A stretch of DNA of 38,297 nucleotides from Acidimicrobiaceae bacterium (GCA_003156595.1 PMHH01000139.1:821-39117), one strand, 5' to 3'. Numbered from the stretch's first letter, positions 1 to 8,811 are shown. The notes: generated by a model not told the origin, from the sequence alone. A program made the numbers and translations.

Positions 1-30
1 TCCCCCTGGGAGAGTAGGACGTCGCCGGAA
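1..30 (+). rRNA. rrf: 5S ribosomal RNA, 3' end only
   Basis: The first 30 bases match the 3' part of actinobacterial 5S rRNA: the GGGAGAGTAGGAC segment followed by GTCGCCGGA, which would close helix I with the missing 5' end. The rest lies off the left edge. A strong hairpin 12 bases later fits the end of an rRNA operon. The exact 3' end is uncertain by a few bases. The call rests on recalled consensus. Confidence 0.82.
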
Positions 31-41
31 TATTCGTGAGA

Positions 42-79
42 ACGAGGCCCCGCACCCGTCAAAGGGGGCGGGGCCTCGT
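42..79 (+). terminator. rRNA operon terminator hairpin
   Basis: A perfect 12-bp stem, ACGAGGCCCCGC at 42-53 pairing with GCGGGGCCTCGT at 68-79, encloses a 14-nt loop. There is no long T-tract, which is common for terminators in G+C-rich actinobacteria. It sits between the 5S end and the next promoter, so it should end the rRNA transcript. Confidence 0.85.
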
Positions 80-91
80 CGCGCCTGCCGG

Positions 92-97
92 TAGGAT
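92..97 (+). promoter_or_regulatory. -10 box of a leaderless promoter for the TPR gene
   Basis: TAGGAT fits TANNNT and ends 8 nt before the GTG at 106, so transcription should begin at or next to the start codon. No Shine-Dalgarno sequence precedes that GTG. No clear -35 box is seen. Confidence 0.5.
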
Positions 98-105
98 CGC
101 CAGCC

Positions 106-1857
106 GTGCCTCCCTCCCCAGAACGTCGTCGTAGCTCTGAGGGAGCCGGGAAGAGCCGGGGAGGCGCACCGTCATCGAAGGGCCGTGGCACCCCGGCTCG
201 AGGCACCCGAGGGTCCACCGCGGGCCAGCCCCGCAGTACCGCCAACAAGCGAGGCTCCGCGCCGGCAAAGCCTTCGGCTGGTGGCGGTTCGCGGCAGCGA
301 GATAAGCCCAGCGGCATCATGCGCACCGAGCGGCCGCGCCGCGCCGCCCAACCTGGAGGGATCGGCCGTCCGACCCGCGCCCGCCGCGATGATCAAACCG
401 GTGGTATGGCGCGGCCGGCCCGAGCCTCCGGAAACCGCCGTGACGACCAGCCCAACGGCCTCGCTCGACCGGCCCGCCCCACCCGGGCCCGCGGCGACGA
501 CCAGCCCAACGGCCTCGCTCGACCGGCCCGCCCCACCCGCACCCGCCGCGACGACCAGCCCAACGGCTTCGCTCGACCGGCCCGACCGACCCGCACCCGC
601 CGTGACGACCAGCCCGGCGGCACGGCCCGGCCGACCCGCACCTATGGAGCGTCCAGCCAGCGAAGCTATCCTCCGGCTCGACCCTCGGATAGGAGCGACT
701 CCCGCCAAGCTGATCACGCCGGCGGGATCATGCGCACCAGTCGGCCCCGTCTAGATCCTAAGCCCGGTGGCATGGCCCGGCCAGCTCGCCCCACCCCTCT
801 GCGGCGCGACGACCAAACGGCCGGCAGCGCCCGACCCGCTCGGGCCGGCCGCGACGACCGCCCCGACGACAGAGCCCGGTCGGCTCGCACCACCCCGTTG
901 CGCCGCACCCCGCCGGCCTCGGTCACCCAGAAGTGGGGGAGCGTGGCTCGGCGCGGCGCCAGGGTGCTGGGGGAGGCCCCGGGCGAGGGTCCCTCAGCGT
1001 CGGATGTCTGGCGCGACGCCGTGGCCAGGGCGGCCGGCGCCGGCGGCAACGGACCAGGCGAAGAGACCTGGGTCCCCGACGAAACCTGGACCGAGGACCC
1101 ACCGGCCGCCGACGACGAGCCCTCCGCTGACCGCCAGACGAAGCGTGGCAGCGCCGCCACCGGCCCCCAGCCACGCGACCTGGCTTCGGGCAAGGAGGGG
1201 ATCGCCACCCCGGGCGGCGGCCGCCGGCGCAACGTGCCGCGACCGGTGGTCGACGAGCTGGCCGCGGCGGCCGGCCCAGACCGCGGTGGGAAGTTGGCAG
1301 CCCGTATCGCGGACGCCACCTATGCCTACGAACGCGAGCGCTACCAGGATGCTCGCCGCATCCTCCGCTCGATTACTGACGAGGTGCCCGGATCAGCTGC
1401 GGTCCGGGAGCTCTACGGCCTGGTGCTCTACCGCACTGGGCAGTGGACTCAGGCGGTCGGACATCTGGAAGCGTACCGACAGCTGAGCGGATCGCTCGAT
1501 CAACATCCCGTTCTGGCGGACTGCTACCGAGCGCTCCGCCACTATGAAAGCGCCGAAGCCATCTGGGAGGAGCTCAAGGCCGCGTCCCCCAGCGGGGACC
1601 TGGTGGCCGAGGGCCGGATTGTCGCCGCTGGTTGCCGCGCCGACCAGGGCGACCTGGCCGGGGCCATCGCCATCCTCGAGCGCGCCGGGCGCCGGGTGAG
1701 CCATCCCCAGGATCGGCACCTGCGCCAGTGGTACGCCCTGGCCGATCTACACGAGCGGGCGGGGGACCTGCCGCGGGCCCGCGAGCTCTTCGTCCGGGTC
1801 GCGGCTGTCGACCCGGACGCCTTCGACGTTCGCCAACGGGTGAGGGCGCTGCGCTGA
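106..1857 (+). CDS. TPR-repeat protein with a long, repetitive arginine-rich N-terminus
   Basis: 583 residues in two parts. Residues 1 to about 280 are low-complexity, rich in Arg, Pro, Ala and Asp, with no predicted fold. They contain near-perfect 18-residue repeats (RRDDQPNGLARPARPTRT type, from residue 111) and looser copies with GGIMRT and GGMARPARP. Residues about 390-583 form alpha-helical tetratricopeptide repeats (YERERYQDARRIL, LVLYRTGQWTQAVGHLEAY, YALADLHERAGDLPRARELF). TPR domains bind proteins; the partner is unknown. From memory, M. tuberculosis Rv1691 at the same locus is a shorter TPR protein, so the N-terminal expansion looks lineage-specific. The GTG start is supported by a -10 box 8 nt upstream. 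It lies just after an rRNA operon, and the disordered basic half might bind nucleic acid, but that is inference. Confidence 0.85.
   Translation: MPPSPERRRSSEGAGKSRGGAPSSKGRGTPARGTRGSTAGQPRSTANKRGSAPAKPSAGGGSRQRDKPSGIMRTERPRRAAQPGGIGRPTRARRDDQTGGMARPARASGNRRDDQPNGLARPARPTRARGDDQPNGLARPARPTRTRRDDQPNGFARPARPTRTRRDDQPGGTARPTRTYGASSQRSYPPARPSDRSDSRQADHAGGIMRTSRPRLDPKPGGMARPARPTPLRRDDQTAGSARPARAGRDDRPDDRARSARTTPLRRTPPASVTQKWGSVARRGARVLGEAPGEGPSASDVWRDAVARAAGAGGNGPGEETWVPDETWTEDPPAADDEPSADRQTKRGSAATGPQPRDLASGKEGIATPGGGRRRNVPRPVVDELAAAAGPDRGGKLAARIADATYAYERERYQDARRILRSITDEVPGSAAVRELYGLVLYRTGQWTQAVGHLEAYRQLSGSLDQHPVLADCYRALRHYESAEAIWEELKAASPSGDLVAEGRIVAAGCRADQGDLAGAIAILERAGRRVSHPQDRHLRQWYALADLHERAGDLPRARELFVRVAAVDPDAFDVRQRVRALR
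436..642 (+). repeat. 54-bp in-frame tandem repeat, about 3.8 copies
   Basis: Copies begin at 436, 490, 544 and 598, an exact 54-bp period marked by GACGACCAGCCC at 442, 496, 550 and 604. The last copy is partial and diverged. Each unit encodes 18 residues, so copy-number change keeps the frame of the TPR protein. Confidence 0.9.
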
Positions 1858-1870
1858 CATTGCTACCCAG

Positions 1871-2815
1871 ATGACGATGGAGCCGAGGGTCAAGTGGATC
1901 GTCCGGACCGTCAACTCCCTCGACCGTGCCTCCGCGGACGTGCCGATGGTGGTTCGCCGCTTCCGGTCTGCCCAGGCCGCCATCCTTTTTAGATGGATGC
2001 TGATGCCTCCCGGCCCCAAAGGGGTGCTGAGCACGGACCACCTGGTGCCCGTGACGGGTGGACGCATCACCGTACGCGTCTACCGGTCGAACCCAACGGA
2101 CCGTCTGCCCCTTCACGTCTTCCTGCACGGCGGCGGGTGGTGTAGCGGCACGCTGGACGAGCGCGATCCCCGCTGCCGAGTGATCGCCGATGGTGCCCGC
2201 TGTGCGGTGGCATCAGTCGCCTATCGCCTCGCTCCGGAGAACACCTACCCGACCGCGCCGGAAGACTGCTACGCGGCATTGCGGTGGTTGGTCGCCAACG
2301 CGGCCGAGCTGCGCATCGACCCCGAGCGGGTCTCGATCGGGGGCGAGTCGGCGGGAGCCAACCTGGCGGCGGTCGTCTGCCTGATGGCCCGTGACCGCGG
2401 CGGACCAGCGCTGCGTCACCAATGGTTGGATGTAGCCGCGACGGACCTCACCCTCTCGCAGCCGTCGGTGCGGGCGACGCCGCCGGGCTACCTGCTCGAC
2501 TACGGCTCGATGCTCGCCTTCCGCGACCAATACCTTCCCGATCCGCAACGGCAGGCCACGGAGCCCTACGCCTCACCTCTGTGGGCGGATGATCTCTCCG
2601 GGCTTCCCTCCGCCACCATCCTGACCTGTGGCTACGACCCGCTGCGCGACGACGGAAGGGCCTACGCGACCCGCTTGGCTGAAGCCGGCGTGGCTGTGCA
2701 GCACACCCACCTCGAAGGCCACGTGCATCCCTCCTTCGCGTTCACCCGTCTGCTCCCCTCGGCGCTCGCCTACGAGCGTCAAGCCGTGCGGGCGCTCGAG
2801 GACGCCCTGCACTGA
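1871..2815 (+). CDS. Alpha/beta hydrolase, hormone-sensitive-lipase (family IV) esterase
   Basis: 314 residues, the usual size for family IV esterases, which cleave short-chain esters in the cytoplasm. The oxyanion-hole motif HGGGW is at 86-90 and the nucleophile elbow GESAG at 158-162 makes Ser160 catalytic. Asp256 (YDPLRD) and His286 (GHVHPSF; His284 is an alternative) complete the triad. The natural substrate cannot be read from sequence. The ATG at 1871 lies 13 nt after the TPR gene; a second in-frame ATG at 1877 is possible. The tight spacing suggests co-transcription with the TPR gene, without an obvious shared function. Confidence 0.9.
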   Translation: MTMEPRVKWIVRTVNSLDRASADVPMVVRRFRSAQAAILFRWMLMPPGPKGVLSTDHLVPVTGGRITVRVYRSNPTDRLPLHVFLHGGGWCSGTLDERDPRCRVIADGARCAVASVAYRLAPENTYPTAPEDCYAALRWLVANAAELRIDPERVSIGGESAGANLAAVVCLMARDRGGPALRHQWLDVAATDLTLSQPSVRATPPGYLLDYGSMLAFRDQYLPDPQRQATEPYASPLWADDLSGLPSATILTCGYDPLRDDGRAYATRLAEAGVAVQHTHLEGHVHPSFAFTRLLPSALAYERQAVRALEDALH

Positions 2816-2868
2816 CGGCCTATGGCTGATTGCTGACGACCCCGCCGATGACCGTCTCACCCCCGTCG

Positions 2869-2874
2869 TAGCCT
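2869..2874 (+). promoter_or_regulatory. Candidate -10 box before ssb-like gene
   Basis: TAGCCT (TANNNT) lies in the 158-bp gap between the esterase and the SSB-like gene. It would give an mRNA with a leader of about 90 nt. No -35 box stands out. The rest of the gap shows nothing I recognise. Confidence 0.25.
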
Positions 2875-2973
2875 CATCAATGCGGGCGCTGCGGCGCCTC
2901 GCCTCGCCGGCGACTGCTGGCCTCCTCGGATGGACACGTGGCGCGCCGGGAACGCCGGCGGAGGAGAGCGAAG

Positions 2974-3336
2974 ATGATCAACCTGGTGGTGTTGGAGGGC
3001 CTGCTGGCCAAACCCGCTCAGCATCGCGAACTGCCTTCGGGCAGCCGCCTGCTGACACTCGAAGTGACAGTCCGGCGAGCCGAGGGCCCGGCCGAGCCGG
3101 TGCCGGTTGCCTGGTTCGACGCCCCGGCGTGGGCCAGCGCCCTCGACGAAGGCAGCCCGGTCGTCGTCGTCGGGCGCGTCCGTCGGCGCTTCTTCCGGGC
3201 CGGTGGCGTCACCCAGAGCCGGACGGAGGTGGTCGCCGAGCGGGTGCTCCGGGCGACCGACGTCAAGCGAGCCCGGACCGCGATGGCTGCGGCCGGGGCC
3301 AGCGTGGAGGCCGCCGCCGCGGCGCTCGGCACCTGA
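2974..3336 (+). CDS. Single-stranded DNA-binding protein (SSB family, short form)
   Basis: 120 residues. The opening MINLVVLEGLLAKP, a central strand ending in VPVAWFDAP, and GSPVVVVGRVRRRFFRAGG followed by RTEVVAERV match the SSB OB-fold. It lacks the long Gly-rich linker and acidic DDDIPF-type tail of housekeeping SSBs, so it is probably an accessory paralogue rather than the replication SSB. The frame is open from a GTG at 2938, but the ATG at 2974 has GGAGGAG at 2961-2967 at good spacing, and the extra residues (MARRERRRRRAK) look unlike the family, so I start at 2974. It is alone between a hydrolase and an aldolase. Confidence 0.75.
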   Translation: MINLVVLEGLLAKPAQHRELPSGSRLLTLEVTVRRAEGPAEPVPVAWFDAPAWASALDEGSPVVVVGRVRRRFFRAGGVTQSRTEVVAERVLRATDVKRARTAMAAAGASVEAAAAALGT

Positions 3337-3358
3337 GCAGGCCGGCCTTCTCGGCGCG

Positions 3359-3364
3359 TAGGCT
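3359..3364 (+). promoter_or_regulatory. Candidate -10 box for the aldolase gene
   Basis: TAGGCT lies 54 nt before the aldolase ATG. The leader would carry the AGGAG at 3404-3408. No -35 box is clear. Confidence 0.3.
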
Positions 3365-3418
3365 CAGAGGAGCCGAGACCGCCGGCCGTCGCCGGCCGAA
3401 GCCAGGAGTCGTACCGAT

Positions 3419-4468
3419 ATGGACCTGCACAGCCTGCTGGGCGACGAAGCCGGGGAGCTGCTCTCCTACGAATGCAAGGGCATCCCGCGCGACGATCTCA
3501 TCGTCCCGGGTCCGGACGCCATAGACAACGTCATGAGTTGGTCGGACCGGCCGATTCCGGTGCTACGGAACCTGGGCGCCCTGTACAACCACGGCCGCCT
3601 GGCTGGGACCGGGTTCGTGTCGATCCTCCCCGTCGACCAGGGGATCGAGCACTCGGCAGCCGCCTCATTCGCCCGCAACCCGGCCTACTTCGACCCCAAG
3701 AACCTGGTCGAGCTGGCCATCGAGGGGGGCTGCAATGCCTTCGCCACCACGCTCGGAGTGCTCGGGATGGTCGGCCGGCGCTACGCCCACAAGATCCCGT
3801 TCATCGCCAAGCTCAACCACAACGAGTTGCTCACCTACCCGGCCCAGTACGACCAGGTCATGTTCGGCTCGCCGCAGGAGGCGTACGACCTCGGTGCGGC
3901 CGGAGTCGGCGCCACCGTCTACTTCGGTTCTGAGCACGCCACCCGCCAGATCCAAGAGGTCTCCGAGGCCTTTCAGGAGGCGCACGCCCTAGGGATGTTC
4001 ACGGTGCTGTGGTGCTACTTGCGCAACAACGCCTTCAAGAAGGACGGGGTCGACTACTCGCTCTCCGCCGACCTGACCGGACAGGCCAACCATCTGGGCG
4101 TCACCATCGAAGCGGACATCATCAAGCAGAAGCAGCCCGAAAACAACGACGGTTACGACGCCATCGGCTTCGGCCGCACCGACCCGCTGGTGTACTCCCA
4201 GCTCACGACCGACCACCCCATCGACCTCACCCGCTGGCAACTGGTCAACTGCTACATGGGCCGGATCCCACTGATCAACAGCGGCGGAGAGTCCAAGGGC
4301 GACTCCGATCTGGCTCAGGCGGTGCGCACGGCCGTCATCAACAAACGGGCCGGAGGCGCCGGACTCATCTCCGGTCGCAAAGCCTTCCAACGCCCGACCG
4401 CCGACGGCATCACCCTGCTGCATGCGATCCAGGACGTGTACCTCGACCCTGAGGTCACCGTCGCCTGA
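3419..4468 (+). CDS. fbaB: Fructose-bisphosphate aldolase, class I (FbaB/DhnA type)
   Basis: 349 residues. Reversibly cleaves fructose 1,6-bisphosphate to glyceraldehyde 3-phosphate and dihydroxyacetone phosphate through a Schiff base, with no metal. The FbaB signature blocks are present: [12 protein letters not shown] near 68-79, [10 protein letters not shown] near 104-113, [11 protein letters not shown] near 126-136, [10 protein letters not shown] near 197-206 and EADIIKQK at 231-238, where Lys236 is the expected Schiff-base lysine. The C-terminus holds the phosphate-binding [12 protein letters not shown] and [12 protein letters not shown] segments. AGGAG at 3404-3408 precedes the ATG at normal spacing. 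This family serves gluconeogenesis in many archaea and bacteria. It converges on the glycosyltransferase gene with only 12 bp between them. Confidence 0.95.
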   Translation: MDLHSLLGDEAGELLSYECKGIPRDDLIVPGPDAIDNVMSWSDRPIPVLRNLGALYNHGRLAGTGFVSILPVDQGIEHSAAASFARNPAYFDPKNLVELAIEGGCNAFATTLGVLGMVGRRYAHKIPFIAKLNHNELLTYPAQYDQVMFGSPQEAYDLGAAGVGATVYFGSEHATRQIQEVSEAFQEAHALGMFTVLWCYLRNNAFKKDGVDYSLSADLTGQANHLGVTIEADIIKQKQPENNDGYDAIGFGRTDPLVYSQLTTDHPIDLTRWQLVNCYMGRIPLINSGGESKGDSDLAQAVRTAVINKRAGGAGLISGRKAFQRPTADGITLLHAIQDVYLDPEVTVA

Positions 4469-4480
4469 CCGGCTGCTTCC

Positions 4481-6049
4481 TTACCCGTAGTGGCGCAGTG
4501 AGGGCCAGAGCCGACCCCACGACTCGACGGGCTCGGTGCAGATGTAGACGTGGCCGCCATCTTCCTGATTGGCCACGTGGGCGGGGTTGCCCAGGGTGGC
4601 GACGGCGCGCACTTGGGCAAAGTCGCGATCCAATCGTTCGACCAGTTGGGCGACGCCTGGCTTAGGCAGGTTGGGGACGACGGCCACGACCGTGGTGGCG
4701 TCAGGATTGCCGGGGCCCCAGAACCACACGGTGTTGTGACCACTGACCGCCTCGGGTAGATGATCGGAGCGGCCCAGTTCGTTGATGGCGCCAGCTTCGC
4801 CGTAATTGGCGGTGAAGAGGACCGCTTGGGCGCGCTGGGCAGCCGGGAGGTCCAACCAGACGTGGTCCACGGTCGCAACGAGCGTCGGCCAGCCGATCGT
4901 CTCGGTCTGCACCGGATTCACCGCCACGGTCCAACCGACGAGGTTCGCCGGTAGGACTGGCAACACGATGGGCAAGGTGACGAGCACGCCCACCGCCAGC
5001 CAGCCGAAGACCTGACGCGCCCTGGCAGTCTCGACCGCCCACTGTTGCTCCAGGACCACTGCACCGGCCGCGATCAGAAAGACGTAGGTGGCCGCCACGT
5101 AGTAGGGCTTCGCTCCCGACGTGGCCGCGAAGAAGACCAAGAGAAGACCGTAGGACCAGGCCAGGGCCCGCCACAGCGGTCGGTCCGATCGCCACAGGAA
5201 GCGCAGGCCGGCGATCCATACCCCCACCAGAACGGGGGAGGCCATGACGAGCTGGTTCACGAGGAAGACGAGGGCGTTGACCGGGCCGCCGTTCTCTCTC
5301 GCCAAGGCTCGGGTCATGGCGATAGTGGCCCAGCCGTGATGGGCCTGCCACCACAGATCGGGGATGGTGAAGATCAACGAGATGAGCACCCCAAGGGCGA
5401 AGAAGCGATTGGCGAGGAGTCGGCGGCCGCCGCTGAGCAGAGTGCCGATGGCGACAGCGAGCGCGAAGAACCCGATGGAGTGCTTGTTGGCCAGGCCCAG
5501 ACCGAGAATGGCGCCCGCCGGTACCCACAGGCGCGTGTTGCCGGTACGGCCGATCCGGACCACTACCAGGGCCAGGGCTGACCAGGCCAGCAGGTCGAAG
5601 GCCGTTGGCCCCATGATGTGATCCGCGCCGAGGACAGCCGGTGCGGTCGCCACACCGAGGGCGCCCAGTAGCTGCGCGGTTCGGCCGCCGCCGAACTCGC
5701 GGGCCAGCAGACCGCCGGTAACGACCGTCCCGAATGCCGCCAGCGAGGGCCAGAGGCGGAGACCGGTCAACGACACCCCGAAGAGGTCGAGTGACAGGCG
5801 GGCGACCAGTGGAGTGAGGATGGGCTGATCGACGAAGCTCAGCGAGAGGTGCCGCGCGCAGTCCAGGAAGTACAGCTCGTCGCGATCGAATCCATACCGC
5901 GATGAGAACGCCATGAGCAGCGCGAAGGTGGCGCCGGCGATCAGATAGATCCGGCGGTCGATCGGCTGCAACGCCGCGCTTGACGTGGGAGGCCCGGCGG
6001 GGACGGTAGAGGAGGTGGCGCCGCTGTCGGAAGACACCAGATCGCTCAC
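4481..6049 (-). CDS. Glycosyltransferase family 39-like integral membrane protein
   Basis: 522 residues with about 9-11 hydrophobic segments. The first extracytoplasmic loop has DRDELYF at 55-61, followed by CARHLSLSFVDQP. This is the GT39/ArnT-PMT (GT-C fold) signature, in which the acidic DE pair is the likely catalytic site. Such enzymes move a sugar from a polyprenyl-phosphate donor to lipid, protein or wall glycan at the outer membrane face. The C-terminal 150 residues are a soluble-looking domain (ANYGEAGAINELG, VWFWGPGNPD), typical of this actinobacterial subgroup. The GTG start is 16 nt after the phosphoribosyltransferase stop, so the two are probably one transcript. Acceptor and donor are unknown. 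Confidence 0.88.
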   Translation of the reverse strand: MSDLVSSDSGATSSTVPAGPPTSSAALQPIDRRIYLIAGATFALLMAFSSRYGFDRDELYFLDCARHLSLSFVDQPILTPLVARLSLDLFGVSLTGLRLWPSLAAFGTVVTGGLLAREFGGGRTAQLLGALGVATAPAVLGADHIMGPTAFDLLAWSALALVVVRIGRTGNTRLWVPAGAILGLGLANKHSIGFFALAVAIGTLLSGGRRLLANRFFALGVLISLIFTIPDLWWQAHHGWATIAMTRALARENGGPVNALVFLVNQLVMASPVLVGVWIAGLRFLWRSDRPLWRALAWSYGLLLVFFAATSGAKPYYVAATYVFLIAAGAVVLEQQWAVETARARQVFGWLAVGVLVTLPIVLPVLPANLVGWTVAVNPVQTETIGWPTLVATVDHVWLDLPAAQRAQAVLFTANYGEAGAINELGRSDHLPEAVSGHNTVWFWGPGNPDATTVVAVVPNLPKPGVAQLVERLDRDFAQVRAVATLGNPAHVANQEDGGHVYICTEPVESWGRLWPSLRHYG

Positions 6050-6065
6050 GGTCGAGTCCGGTTCG

Positions 6066-6818
6066 TCACCAGGGCCGTTCCCTCACGGGTTCGGCTCTTT
6101 CGGCACCGAGGAGGGCTACCACCTGCTCGTCGCTGGTTTGGGAAAAGTCCCGGTAGTACTGCCCGATGGCGCCGAGCCACCGCGGCGTGAAGAGGCACAC
6201 GACCTCATCCGCCACCGCATTCAGCTCGGCTGCGGCCTCCGGCGGGGCCACGGGCACCGCCACCACGACTCGGGCGGCACCGTGGGCTCGAGCTACCTGG
6301 CACGCGGCCCGGGCGGTGGACCCGGTGGCGATCCCGTCGTCGACCAGGATGGTCGTCCGTCCAGCCAGCGGGCGGCGGAGTCGGTCACCTCGGAACAGCC
6401 GCGCTTGGCGCTCGAGCTCGGTCCGTTGGCGGGCCTCGATCCCGGCCAGATCCGCGGCCGCGACCCGGCACCGTCTCACCAGGTCATCGGCGACAATGCG
6501 TACGCCCTCTTCGCCGATAGCGCCCATGCCCAGCTCGGGCTGGAAGGGCACGCCGAGCTTGCGAACGACGATGACGTCGAGCGGGGCCCCCATCGCCCGG
6601 GCCACCTCGGCGGCCACGACGACGCCCCCGCGGGGTAGACCGAGCACCACCGGAGCCAGGTCGCGGAAGCCGGACAGGAGAGTCGCCAGGCGCCGCCCGG
6701 CGTCGACTCGGTCCGCGAAAACCACCAGCGACAGTCTCCCGCGCCGCTCACGGCCAGTCCACCCCACGCGAGACGGGAGACGATCCCAAACGGGCTTCGG
6801 GTCGCAGGGCGGCAGCAA
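6066..6818 (-). CDS. Phosphoribosyltransferase-domain protein
   Basis: Up to 250 residues. The PRPP-binding loop TTILVDDGIATGST (155-168) is intact, and the upstream blocks FADRVDAGRRLA, VVLGLPRGGVVVA, VIVVRKLGVP and GAIGEEG match a widespread stand-alone type I PRTase family. Its substrate is not established. Two starts are possible: TTG at 6818, which adds 31 residues unlike the family, or GTG at 6725, which gives 219 residues beginning just before FADRVDAG and has GGGAGA about 9 nt upstream. I favour the shorter form but report the full frame. It probably leads an operon with the glycosyltransferase gene. Confidence 0.88.
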   Translation of the reverse strand: MLPPCDPKPVWDRLPSRVGWTGRERRGRLSLVVFADRVDAGRRLATLLSGFRDLAPVVLGLPRGGVVVAAEVARAMGAPLDVIVVRKLGVPFQPELGMGAIGEEGVRIVADDLVRRCRVAAADLAGIEARQRTELERQARLFRGDRLRRPLAGRTTILVDDGIATGSTARAACQVARAHGAARVVVAVPVAPPEAAAELNAVADEVVCLFTPRWLGAIGQYYRDFSQTSDEQVVALLGAERAEPVRERPW

Positions 6819-6832
6819 TTACCCGCCGGTAA
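6819..6832. promoter_or_regulatory. Small palindrome between divergent genes
   Basis: TTACC-CGCC-GGTAA is a 5-4-5 inverted repeat. It lies between the phosphoribosyltransferase (-) and the 2-oxoacid oxidoreductase operon (+), where an operator would sit. Chance occurrence is not excluded. Confidence 0.2.
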
Positions 6833-6857
6833 CCTGAGCCGCGAGCGCCCTTCACCG

Positions 6858-6863
6858 TAGACT
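6858..6863 (+). promoter_or_regulatory. Candidate -10 box for the korAB operon
   Basis: TAGACT lies 49 nt before the korA ATG, which has its own AAGGA ribosome binding site at 6902-6906. A weak CTGAGC near 6834 could be a -35 box at about 18 nt spacing. Confidence 0.3.
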
Positions 6864-6912
6864 GCCGAGGGATAGGTGACTTCTGTCAGGACAGGACAGC
6901 GAAGGAAAACTT

Positions 6913-8811
6913 ATGGCCGATACCGCTTCTCGTGAGCGCCCCGTCGTCGACTTGGACCGGGCCGTCATTCGCTTCGCCGGCGACTCTGGCGATGGCATGC
7001 AGCTCACCGGGGATCGTTTCACCAATTCATCCGCTCTCTTCGGGAACGATCTGTCGACGCTGCCCGACTTCCCGGCCGAGATCCGGGCCCCGGCCGGAAC
7101 CCTGGCCGGCGTGTCGGCGTTCCAGGTCCACATCTCCGACCACGACATCCTGACACCCGGCGATCACCCGAGCGTCCTCGTCGCCATGAATCCGGCCGCA
7201 CTCAAGGCCAACCTGTCGGACGTGACCCCGACCGGGACGCTCATCGTCAACAGCGACGCCTTCGACGAGCGGGCGCTCGCCAAGGCCGATTACGCCTCGA
7301 ACCCGCTGACAGACGGCAGCCTGAGCGCGTACACCGTGTACGAGGTGCCGATGACGTCGATAACCATGGAGGCCGTCAAGCCGACTGGAACCAAGCCACG
7401 CGAGGCCGAACGGTCCAAAAATTTCTTCGCCCTGGGGCTGATCACCTGGCTCTATACCAGGCCCACCGAGGCGACCCTGACGTGGATCCAGGAGCGCTTC
7501 GCCAAGACGCCCATGGTGGCTGAAGCCAACAGTCTGGCCTTCAAGGCGGGCTGGAACTTCGGCGAGACTGCCGAGCTGTTCCCGTCCACCTACGAGGTCA
7601 AGCCCGCCCCCCTCGAGCCCGGCCACTACACCAACATCTCCGGCAACACCGCCCTGGCTTGGGGTCTCATCGCGGCGGGGCAGTTGGCCCAGCTGCCGCT
7701 GTTTCTCGGCAGCTATCCGATCACGCCGGCGTCGGACATCCTTCACGAGCTGTCCAAACACAAGAACTTCGGGGTCCGCACCCTCCAGGCCGAGGACGAG
7801 ATCGCCGGTGTCGGCGCCGCCCTCGGGGCCGCGTACGCCGGCTCCCTGGGGATCACCACCACGAGCGGTCCCGGGGTCGACCTCAAGGCGGAGACCATCG
7901 GCCTCGCCGTGAGCCTGGAACTGCCGCTGCTGGTCATCGACATCCAGCGGGGCGGCCCGTCGACCGGGTTGCCGACCAAGACGGAGCAGGCCGACCTGCT
8001 CCAGGCCATGTTCGGCCGCCACGGCGAATCCCCCGTCCCGATCGTGGCGCCGTCGACGCCCGGTGACTGCTTCTTCGCGGCCATAGAAGCGGCCCGCATC
8101 GCGTTGAAGTACCGGACCCCGGTGTTCCTCCTCTCCGACGGCTACCTGGCCAATGGAGCAGAGCCGTGGAAGGTGCCTGATGTCGCCACCCTCCCCGATA
8201 TCAGCGTTCGCTTCGCCACCGAGCCCAACCACACGGCCGAGGACGGGACCGAGGAGTTCTGGCCCTACCTGCGCGATGCCACCACGCTGGCCCGGCCCTG
8301 GGCCATTCCGGGCACCCCTGGCCTGACGCATCGCATCGGCGGCCTCGAGAAGCAGGACGGCTCGGGTTCGGTGTCCTATGACCCTGCCAACCACGAGCTG
8401 ATGACGAAGCTACGAGTCGCCAAGGTGGCCGGGATCGCCGCGGACATCCCGCTCGTCGAGGTGGACGACCCAGTCGTCCCCGGAGGAGAAGAGGGCGGGG
8501 CCGAGGTGCTGGTCGTGGGTTGGGGCTCCACCTATGGGGCCATCCAGGCCGCCATCCGGCGGCTGAGGGTCAAAGGCCATCCAGTCGCCCACGCTCATAT
8601 TCGCCACCTCAATCCGTTCCCGTCGAACCTGGGCGAGGTCCTGCGGTCGTATCCCAAGGTGCTGGTGCCGGAGATGAACCTCGGCCAGCTGGTCAAGTTG
8701 ATCCGGGCCGATTTCCTGGTTGACGCCCGCGGGCTCAGCAAGGTGAAGGGCCAACCGTTCCGGGCCGAGGAGATCGAGGCCGCCATCTACGACATGCTCC
8801 TCGACCGCTAG
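6913..8811 (+). CDS. korA: 2-oxoacid:ferredoxin oxidoreductase alpha subunit (fused gamma-alpha), probably 2-oxoglutarate synthase
   Basis: 632 residues. With KorB it decarboxylates a 2-oxoacid, most likely 2-oxoglutarate, to the acyl-CoA and reduces ferredoxin. Residues about 13-190 are the gamma domain (VIRFAGDSGDGMQLTGDRF, then IRAPAGTLAGVSAFQVHI). Residues about 205 onward are the alpha (pyrimidine-binding) domain: GSYPITPASDILHEL, LQAEDEIAGVGAALGAAYAG, TTTSGPGVDLKAE and DIQRGGPSTGLPTKTEQADL. The C-terminal domain has VLVVGWGSTYGA and HLNPFP. Size and fusion order match M. tuberculosis Rv2455c, as I recall it. Substrate choice between 2-oxoglutarate and pyruvate is inferred from that similarity. 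korB follows after 24 bp. A KorAB route can bypass 2-oxoglutarate dehydrogenase in the TCA cycle. Confidence 0.95.
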   Translation: MADTASRERPVVDLDRAVIRFAGDSGDGMQLTGDRFTNSSALFGNDLSTLPDFPAEIRAPAGTLAGVSAFQVHISDHDILTPGDHPSVLVAMNPAALKANLSDVTPTGTLIVNSDAFDERALAKADYASNPLTDGSLSAYTVYEVPMTSITMEAVKPTGTKPREAERSKNFFALGLITWLYTRPTEATLTWIQERFAKTPMVAEANSLAFKAGWNFGETAELFPSTYEVKPAPLEPGHYTNISGNTALAWGLIAAGQLAQLPLFLGSYPITPASDILHELSKHKNFGVRTLQAEDEIAGVGAALGAAYAGSLGITTTSGPGVDLKAETIGLAVSLELPLLVIDIQRGGPSTGLPTKTEQADLLQAMFGRHGESPVPIVAPSTPGDCFFAAIEAARIALKYRTPVFLLSDGYLANGAEPWKVPDVATLPDISVRFATEPNHTAEDGTEEFWPYLRDATTLARPWAIPGTPGLTHRIGGLEKQDGSGSVSYDPANHELMTKLRVAKVAGIAADIPLVEVDDPVVPGGEEGGAEVLVVGWGSTYGAIQAAIRRLRVKGHPVAHAHIRHLNPFPSNLGEVLRSYPKVLVPEMNLGQLVKLIRADFLVDARGLSKVKGQPFRAEEIEAAIYDMLLDR

